Source of the DNA: JAWPMV01 sp039819665
GTDB taxonomy: Bacteria > Bacteroidota > Bacteroidia > J057
Assembly (NCBI GenBank): GCA_039819665.1
Contig: JBCBRM010000042.1
Location: 1-64,000, forward strand
Direction: 5' to 3'
Length of the DNA stretch: 64,000 bases
Positions 60,001 to 64,000 of the stretch are shown here, in pieces; within the stretch, counting starts at the first letter, position 1, and the number at the start of each line of letters is the position of its first letter. Under the pieces are notes generated by a model. That model was not told the DNA's origin. It saw only the letters and a program-made list of their open reading frames with translations, and did not search any database. The translations under genes and the position numbers were made by a program.

Positions 60001-63000
60001 GCTTCATCAAGTGAAACCGGAGGGATACTTGTAAAGAGGCTATCTGTACGATTGATAAAGGTGGGAAGTTCATAAACAAAGGATTCTGTGGGGGCAAATG
60101 CCGAGCCTTCAAAGTCCTGATCTATGGTTTGCACGCTCCAGTTGTAAGAACCGGGGCGAAGATTCTTTAGGACAAAGCTTGTATTTGTCCCAGCTTCCCC
60201 CATATGAACAACGGAACGTATTCCCGTATTTATGTTGGAGTTTGGAGAACGGACATCTACAGAACCACTACCTCCTGTTGTATCGACATAGATTGCATAA
60301 GTCAAACCACCTACACTATTTGTCGGATGATTCAAGGGGGGATCCCAGGAAAACTCAACGTCAAAACCGGAAAGCCTCTGCGACAAATTGGCTGGCGCAT
60401 TAGGGATATTATTTGGATCTGTATTTCTATTTCTATAAAGTCGTGTAATGTAGGTAGAGCTACCATTTAGGGCTCCCGCAATAGCAACATCCAGCTTCTT
60501 GTCACTGTCATAATCAGCCCATGCAATTGAGCTACCTGCACTCACATCTGCAAGGTTCGAGGAAGCATTTAGGTCTTCTGTGAAATTACCCAGTCCATCT
60601 CCTGAGTTGAGCAGAACTTTGGTACGAGCGATCCCATTAAAATCGATTCCACTTACGATCAGGTCTGAATAACCGTCATCATTATAATCTCCAAATTCGA
60701 TATCTCCATTTTCCAATCTTGCACTTGCAGGGAAACTTCCACCTGTAGAATAAATAGATGGGAAGGGAGGAGGCAGGGGAACATACTGATATACTTCAGC
60801 GACGGGTTGAGTTCCATCATTCCCCATAACGGCGAGATCCAGAAATCCATCATTATTTATATCTCCAAAAGCTACTGAAGCCTGATCTACCGCAGTTATT
60901 GAACTTATCCCTGAACTGAAATCTGAAAAGGTACCATCCCCATTGTTTTCGTACATGGCTCTTACCTTCCCAATATCTCTTCCTGTAACAAAGAAATCTA
61001 GCCAACCATCTTTATTAAAATCTCCGAATAGAGCTTCTCCAAATTCAACTCCGATAAAGTTACCAGAGGGGAGGATGTCATCTGAGGCATTGGAATCATA
61101 GGTAAAGCTACGAGTAGCTGTTCCAACATTATAGTCATTTCTGTATAAGCGCGTAATCGGACCTAAAAAGGTGGCTCCATCAAAGCCTCTACCACTCAAG
61201 AGGATATCTACATCCCCATCATTATCATAATCTCCCCAATCAACACTGCCAGAATAAACACCCGCTATTTGACCTGAGAGGGTAGTATTCTCAACAAGCG
61301 TTCCCCCTATATTTTCAAATAAGCGACTCACGCCGAAGGAGGATATTTGCCCACTTACCAATAAGTCAAGGTCTCCGTCATTATCATAGTCTCCCCATGC
61401 GGCATCCGAAAGGTCCATACTGGCGTTTAACCCCACCTGAGACGGGGTGAAGTTATTTCCTCCTATATTTTGCCAAACCTGTACTACTCCATTGTTTTGA
61501 CCAGGGGCATTTCCTCCAACGATAAGTAAATCGAGGTCTCCATCTCCATCATAATCTCCCCATTCCAAATCACCATCCCTTACTCCTTCCTGTGTGCTTC
61601 CGGGGAAGACGATTGAGGAACGATCTTCGAAAACGGTAGGAGGAGAGCTGGGGGGAGTATAGGCAATACTATTAGTTGCTGAGAATAGTCCGCCTTCAAA
61701 ATCCTGATCAACGGCCTGAACGCTGACAAAATAGGTCCCTGCCGGCAGCCCACTAATGGTCCAGCTTGTTCCTTGAATGTTTCCTTGGTGGAAGAAATTT
61801 CGATCTCCCGAGGACAGGTCAGCATGCCCTGCTTCTATATCATCATCATTGGCATTGGTCCCAATGAATAAATTGTAGCTATATCCATCAACTTCATTTG
61901 CAGGAGCTCCGGGAGGAGGGTTCCATGTGATATTTATAGATGAACCCGCTGGTGTTAGAAGGGGGGGAGCACTAATCTGAAGAGGAGTAGTGTTATTAGT
62001 AGGGTTTATATTGTCATACAATTTGCGGCTAAATACAGCTGGGAATGTTTTCCTACCCAAAACAGCCAAATCGGGCTTTTTGTCTGTATCTATGTAGCCC
62101 ATTGCAATCGCAGCTCCATCGTCCACTCCTTCAAAATCTGTTACATTGATTTGGTTAAAGCTTCCATTTTGTGTGTTTAAATACAACTCCAGGGTTCTAT
62201 CTGCATTGGTACTTCCATTTTTCCCTGCGAGCACGATATCAAGCCATCCGTCTGTGTTATAATCCATCCAGATAGCTTCTCCATCTCTAATTCCAGTAAA
62301 ATTAGTAGATATCGCTTCAAAAACACTATTTCCTTTATTCTGAAGTACTTGAGTTTCCAGGCTTGTACCATTATCCCCTGCCAGAAGAATATCCAAATCC
62401 CCATCATTATCATAATCTCCCCAGGATACACTACCCGCACCGAGGTTTTGGAGATTGGCTACCGGAGTAAAAATCAGGTTTCCGTTACCTACATTTTGAA
62501 ATATTCTGGTAGAAGGGGTATTGTTAGAAGGACCATTCATTCCCGTCATGATCAGATCTAAATCTCCGTCAGAGTCGTAATCTCCCCAATCCAGTTCTCC
62601 ATCCTTCATGGCCGTCAGATTGACTGTCAGGTCCTGGATAAAGGAATTATTATCATTTTCATATACTCTGGCGATCAAGCCTGAAGATTGGGTTTCTCCC
62701 ATGAGTGCCAGGTCAAGGTCACCATCATTGTCATAATCTCCCCATTTTATACTACCACCATCAACCCCTGCACCACTAAGACTAATAGGTGCAGTACCTC
62801 CATAAGTCCCTGTTGGCTGTCCATTACCACGATAAATCAGGGAATGGCGCACATTGCTTCCATCCACTCCACAAATAGCCAGGTCAAGATTCCCATCGCG
62901 GTCATAATCCCCAAAATCAGCACTTACATCCCGCAATTGTAGAATGCTGCTACCATTGCTAATATATGAGTTACCCACTTTTCTGAAAATATCCGTGAAA

Positions 63001-63254
63001 GGGATGGAAGTATTGGTTTTTCCTGCTGTAAGAATCTCCGGACCATTGTTGAAGTCATTATCTACATTGGCAAAAATCACCTCTGCTTCTGAAAGTTCGG
63101 GAGCCGTCCAGGTGACGGTAGAGTTGACAAAAGACTGCGCCTCTGCCCTATAAGATGAAAAGCAGAGGAAAGCTATAATCCCAAAACTTAAAAGCTTTCC
63201 GGCGGATAAACCGTTGCAGCAAGTATATGAGCGAAATGCATTTTTTATTTGCAT
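51012..63254 (-). CDS. Giant T9SS-secreted protein: seven FG-GAP/VCBS beta-propellers, each with a fibronectin-III domain
   Basis: A 4080-residue protein with a signal peptide (cleavage after RAEA). It contains seven blocks, each of exactly seven copies by my count of the calcium-binding blade motif WGDYDNDGDLDLL..G. Each block is followed by one FN3-like domain (PA.P..L ... YNLY.GT ... LPAGTY.WSVQAIDQDFEGG), starting near residues 425, 952, 1438, 1925, 2435, 2925 and 3421. Modules are about 490-530 residues. The last blade of each block carries K or Q near its end (DSDGKLDLAI, DGDQKLDLIL) and leads into a linker such as IYRNID. After 3535 are further beta domains and a FlgD-like T9SS tail (YPSPANAEVHL ... 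KLILK). Likely a calcium-stabilised surface adhesin. Confidence 0.92.
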   Translation of the reverse strand: MQIKNAFRSYTCCNGLSAGKLLSFGIIAFLCFSSYRAEAQSFVNSTVTWTAPELSEAEVIFANVDNDFNNGPEILTAGKTNTSIPFTDIFRKVGNSYISNGSSILQLRDVSADFGDYDRDGNLDLAICGVDGSNVRHSLIYRGNGQPTGTYGGTAPISLSGAGVDGGSIKWGDYDNDGDLDLALMGETQSSGLIARVYENDNNSFIQDLTVNLTAMKDGELDWGDYDSDGDLDLIMTGMNGPSNNTPSTRIFQNVGNGNLIFTPVANLQNLGAGSVSWGDYDNDGDLDILLAGDNGTSLETQVLQNKGNSVFEAISTNFTGIRDGEAIWMDYNTDGWLDIVLAGKNGSTNADRTLELYLNTQNGSFNQINVTDFEGVDDGAAIAMGYIDTDKKPDLAVLGRKTFPAVFSRKLYDNINPTNNTTPLQISAPPLLTPAGSSINITWNPPPGAPANEVDGYSYNLFIGTNANDDDIEAGHADLSSGDRNFFHQGNIQGTSWTISGLPAGTYFVSVQAVDQDFEGGLFSATNSIAYTPPSSPPTVFEDRSSIVFPGSTQEGVRDGDLEWGDYDGDGDLDLLIVGGNAPGQNNGVVQVWQNIGGNNFTPSQVGLNASMDLSDAAWGDYDNDGDLDLLVSGQISSFGVSRLFENIGGTLVENTTLSGQIAGVYSGSVDWGDYDNDGDVDILLSGRGFDGATFLGPITRLYRNDYNVGTATRSFTYDSNASDDILPSGNFIGVEFGEALFGDFNKDGWLDFFVTGRDIGKVRAMYENNGDGTFSDFSSGISSITAVDQASVAFGDINNDGFLDLAVMGNDGTQPVAEVYQYVPLPPPFPSIYSTGGSFPASARLENGDIEFGDYNDDGYSDLIVSGIDFNGIARTKVLLNSGDGLGNFTEDLNASSNLADVSAGSSIAWADYDSDKKLDVAIAGALNGSSTYITRLYRNRNTDPNNIPNAPANLSQRLSGFDVEFSWDPPLNHPTNSVGGLTYAIYVDTTGGSGSVDVRSPNSNINTGIRSVVHMGEAGTNTSFVLKNLRPGSYNWSVQTIDQDFEGSAFAPTESFVYELPTFINRTDSLFTSIPPVSLDEANIAWGDYTGDGNLDLIVCGTDDNGNPATNLYEFDNGFFVDGGANSTALIDVKDGSVDWGDYDNDGDLDLLITGNDGSTPITRIFNNIGGGFTSVDTLQFLGVQHSAAEFADYNNDGLLDFVLSGERSNGNPVTRIYTQDNQGNFSVNNIGFGIKNAAIDWGDYNNDGYLDFIISGESNGSAGSGQLYTNNQNGGWVPSTGGLAPVVTGDLEFGDFDADGFLDIVQIGALSGGTRLTRILKNNRNGTFTTTSTIVEAVSDGSIVLGDYNNDGYKDIMVVGQNGGTTARSAKLYRYNPGTQNFVFEDVASSTFENVSGMSDAAWGDFDSDGKLDLAIVGENGTGPSFNIYRNIDQNPVSQPAAPTNLQDTVIGFEVLLTWQAVNNVANSRGLSYNIYLGTSNNSQNSRAAHSELNTGKRKLVKVGQVNDTTTFRLKNLTPGNYFWSVQAIDADFEGGPFAANAQTFIYSPPVFQDQTVSLFGTQPAGVDKGDLAWGDFDNDGDKDLLISGERGGTGVSQVLQNINGNSFINSGINLPDLVESHVQWVDVNQDNNIDIFISGKQANGSGLSRVYLSNGSGGYPTIWASPTGVFDGAADWADYDNDGDLDLVLMGEEGSGSRHFEIYRNDGTGLTPQIIGLPGISSGDVAFVDVDRDGYHDIFATGTDGANRTIYFLKNNGNGSFSGFTTSVFAAMDRAEIDWGDYNNDGFPDLIMCGNNGSGPTCRLYKNNGAGTFAPEAVLIGAENGSVVWGDYDNDGYLDLVVVGTGSSSNIAKVFRYDNIGDTFMSMDIGALPLQQVGDGAALAWGDYNNDGKLDMALLGETASGQSLKIYENIDTSTPYQLDAPVSLIDTVFGDTIILQWDQPPGYTDIDDGFTYNFYLGTAPNSTQIQSPMANVSSAYRKIPTMGNTGNNKSWSIIGLPAGTYYWKVQAIDQDYEGGLWTTERSFTYQPPAFRNENATRITGTPPTGYTNGDIALGDYDGDNDLDLIVSGLDESGLGSTAILKNKNGVFSFDNGVSSQFLNVFNSDVDWADYDNDGDLDAIVLGNVGNGNLATRIYDNLGAGSFSLNIRLSAILENVENGEVDWADYDHDGDLDLALTGANASGDPFSAVYENVRELDTFIVNTGINLVQVNESSVAWGDFNSDGYADLAIVGREGGILHAKVYRNNGPLGGFTDMGANAPLDGVQEGSIDWIDFDTDGFQDLLITGESTVNQVIPITRVYRYNFASGAFVSTGQILEGVKNGKGIWGDYNDDGYADFIISGQDGVSQGNRKTYLYTNNADGSFLFTRDDISSNYLFGSNEGSSPVFGDIDGDQKLDLILTGQYADASPRRGFTIYRNIDPTPNVTPDAPGISPAIISSDSVTFTWTPPANIPADILPAYSYQIRLRNPGGTTYFLSPMADMTTGLREIAANGGQGNATQWSIRGLPAGTYEWTVQAIGPDFEASGFTSPADTFTYSPPVFVNMNQLVFPNGLPEGLKNSSLDWGDFDKDGDLDLLVAGESASAAFGTYLYENVDGRTLELNTALSAKLADIRSGTVKWVDLNEDTWLDIALSGLSANGEISRIYNNETGGDFTENSFPLIPDLSNSQIDFGDYDNDGDLDIMISGNNGTADEIRVIRNDGVDGYSSPIPAVVVPADNNAQVRWVDVNNDGFLDILSGGDNGFQLLINTGNATFGSATTLSSIPSLTQVSFDCADVDRDGNTDLLISGYNGTIPFTDIFLGDGTGAFSASTAGLTALAGGKALFGDYSSDDRVDVLISGENASNAGQTLVFKQAANGTFTQDANASSNLEGLQAGDIAWGDYDNDGKLDLALSGEGVSDIFTIYRNIERTQNERPNAPANPMEEVDGSKVKLSWTAPNNAEGYTYNISIGVSANDEFVKAGMAELSSGNEGWRRVVAKGNVGQNLEWRIGGLVSGRQYSWRVQAIGPDFEGSEWATGAFTFNPPGFEEVTNNVFPNGVPGGLSNGVVASADYDQDGDIDFLLVGQSAGAGKTDIIRNEYNSGNGGRFVRDTDASQDLNDIQNASAVWGDYDNDGDADLIISGINNANPSNHVVFVYNNDGGRFTEDANAGSDLEPLSQGDMEMADFDNDGDLDLIISGNDANGVPQTDLYENEDGVFDPVSSPFADVRNGSIKAADYDRDGDMDVLITGESLSSGPTIQLFTNDGPFSFTLFTNTSLGSAKNSDADWADYNNDGYLDVLISGDNSVGPSFAPITVGYSYDAANDQFDPINIGSVSMTNGNILWGDFNNDNWPDFVVNGETGINPADKSSLLFRNDGQGGFNQDLFSSQNLKNMAQGSADWIDYDNDGQLDLIMTGLDDSNAEVFAVFHNIDTIASVQPPAPDSLEHRVVGATLVLEWEAPDGFDAATVNGLSYNLYFGPASDKEHIQSAHADLTNGYRKIHVRGNTQGNFNWRINNLPDGTYVWSVQTVDQGYEGSAFAPEQTLSFNNPQPLIVQEDFSEFIDWGGNNVESSIIIDDLNIVQEVAVYYRGVSDSSDFTRLVLNAPSNPYVFDISTELVDEIGVEYYFEVLGTTSGFNAYSDTGYTYINYPGGMPYEYTDMAFGKDVTDYNIISIPLVLSNNAISSTLEEFGEYDIFKWRFWHYQTGGSVEYTNGLNNIETGQGYWLITKESQSFNTGAGHTTRVKKSDPFSITLSPGWNQIGNPYAFNLSWNDILQANQADIDKIQGSPLGYSSAGYQAVTTVSEYRGVFVRANQTMSLKIPVVKNNSINRTGFIYEADLPSPDIHSAEWKLGIHMKSGGLTSRLAAIGMSPEANAGLDKEDWYVAPRPSQYLELNFSREIDSVKNFARDIVPTQKNFIWEFSVNSNLADPYVELSWNNESFGTSGLQLYLFDVERQKFVDMAMVSSYRSLSEKKTRKFKILFGSTLFIEEQIQADRVFLGLAYPSPANAEVHLPYSLPENGNLFDVKMEVLDQKGQLVAEWTKENTEGGFHEIIWDGNNNSGTRLPAGLYIYRLTVSEFGKQDIQVQKLILK
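52650..63130 (-). repeat. Seven-fold ~1.5-kb modular repeat coding propeller+FN3 units
   Basis: On the plus strand the blade motif recurs as 'tccatcattatcataatc' variants followed by 'tcccca', about 49 times. The higher-order period is one propeller plus one FN3 domain. Blades at the same position in different modules look more alike than neighbouring blades, so whole modules were duplicated. Confidence 0.8.
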
Positions 63255-63319
63255 AAGTAGTATAGCAGTGAATTAATTACTAACTATTAAAAAACTGTGT
63301 TCTCGGCCGTGGCCTGTTT

Positions 63320-64000
63320 TTATTCGTCCAATCCTCCATCATCTGGTGGAGGTAAAGGATTTCTACCCCAAATCAAATAGGAAACCGTACCGACAACTAC
63401 GGCGCCTATAGGAGCCAAAATAGCCCACAGGGGTGTATTACTCTTTATCACAAAATTATTGCTGAATGCTTCGATATCTGTAATCGGCGTACCGATAAAT
63501 TTCATACGATATCCCTCTCCCGGCTTAATTGACTTGTCCTTGGGGACCTGCCAGGTATATTGAGAGGTTTCAGATACTAAGGTGATGGTATCAATGGGAG
63601 TATCATACTGATATAATTCAAGGGTTAGGGTATCCAAATAACTATTCCCTCCGAACCACTGAAAGGTAATTGGTCCCCCTAATTTTACCCGTTCACCTTC
63701 TATAGGTGAATCAACAAAAAAGCTGGGAACTGCAGTAATGTAGAAACTGACGTCTGCCTGCAATCTTTGAAACTCCGTAAGCGCATCCCATTTGATCTCA
63801 TAGGAGCCGGGAGCGATTTGATCACCGAATCCTGTTCCACTTAGCTGCTTTAGTGCGATAGTATCTGATTCCATCAATAGAAAGAGCTTAACTGTATAAG
63901 TCCTTTCGGCTGTTTCATCAAGAAGATCGTAACGCACAATAACACTATCCCCTCGGGGTTCCAGATCAGTGATTTTGATGTTTTGTGCAAGGCATGGGAA
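63320..64000 (-). CDS. Exported Ig-like protein with C-terminal membrane anchor (5' end cut by window)
   Basis: The frame stays open to the end of the window. A GTG at 63935 is in frame, but upstream codons continue sensibly and read FPCLAQ-NIKITDLEPRGD, which looks like the end of a signal peptide and the mature N-terminus. At least 226 residues are visible. Two beta-sandwich regions (VRYDLLDETAERTYTV ... PGSYEIKWDAL, and DSPIEGERVKLGGPITFQW ... TWQVP) are followed by one membrane segment (WAILAPIGAVVVGTVSYLIWG) and a Pro/Asp-rich tail. It ends 65 bp before the giant propeller gene on the same strand, so the two are probably one operon. It may anchor or help export its partner; that is inference. 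Confidence 0.82.
   Translation of the reverse strand, partial: FPCLAQNIKITDLEPRGDSVIVRYDLLDETAERTYTVKLFLLMESDTIALKQLSGTGFGDQIAPGSYEIKWDALTEFQRLQADVSFYITAVPSFFVDSPIEGERVKLGGPITFQWFGGNSYLDTLTLELYQYDTPIDTITLVSETSQYTWQVPKDKSIKPGEGYRMKFIGTPITDIEAFSNNFVIKSNTPLWAILAPIGAVVVGTVSYLIWGRNPLPPPDDGGLDE

Noticed and set aside
52650..63130. Short recurring 'tccatcattatcataatc' motif as a noncoding repeat or uptake sequence
   Set aside because: It always encodes the NDGDLD calcium loop of FG-GAP blades in the same frame.
1..64000. tRNA, rRNA or tmRNA genes
   Set aside because: Reading all gaps on both strands showed no cloverleaf with a TTCGA-type T arm; weak candidates lacked paired arms. A tRNAscan-SE run would be decisive.

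Overview
The window comes from a Bacteroidota chromosome, probably a Saprospiria- or Cytophagia-like lineage. This placement is inferred from gene content, since no rRNA marker is present. The evidence is several secreted proteins with type IX secretion (T9SS) C-terminal sorting domains, often preceded by the 'PVEWL.F' domain usual in this phylum. Other phylum-typical genes are a DUF4783 gene next to nadC, an AddB-like PD-(D/E)XK protein, a bacterial alpha-2-macroglobulin, and promoters and starts without strong Shine-Dalgarno sites. I found no tRNA, rRNA, CRISPR array, insertion sequence or prophage.

Layout, left to right. 1-3.2 kb: a 5'-cut helical membrane protein, a degenerate receiver domain, an LEA-like repeat protein and a truncated remnant of a family 3 glycoside hydrolase. 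3.2-8 kb: trpS and a deoxynucleoside kinase (operon), a T9SS protein, and the rRNA methyltransferase rlmD, whose stop codon overlaps that of the T9SS gene. 8-19.5 kb: a large secreted lamin-tail/Ig protein, a membrane-anchored thioredoxin-like protein with a SPOR-like tail, a serine hydrolase, a lipoprotein-crcB pair, gpmI, DUF4783-nadC, a noncoding repeat element and a coiled-coil/HhH protein. 19.9-27.6 kb: a secreted vWA-like protein followed by a 2041-residue alpha-2-macroglobulin that keeps its thioester motif. 27.6-31.5 kb: an inverted-repeat element, a TetR-regulated divergent unit with a perfect 34-bp operator-like palindrome, a stand-alone tail-collar protein and a T9SS protein. 31.9-37.2 kb: the AddB-like protein and two tandem paralogous TPR proteins.

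37.5-64 kb is almost entirely exported surface proteins, all on the minus strand: two tandem subtilisin-like proteases with T9SS tails; a three-gene unit led by a 2539-residue fibre with a phage-type S74 autoprocessing chaperone; and a 4080-residue T9SS protein preceded by a 5'-cut membrane-anchored Ig-like protein. The 4080-residue protein reads as seven consecutive seven-bladed FG-GAP/VCBS propellers (49 blades by my count), each followed by one fibronectin-III-like domain. I regard this 26-kb block as the most interesting part of the window. A surface-adhesion or fibre role is an inference from domain content only.

Most genes stand alone or in pairs. Likely transcription units are trpS-kinase, lipoprotein-crcB, TetR-methyltransferase, the TPR pair, the fibre operon, and the Ig protein with the giant propeller protein.
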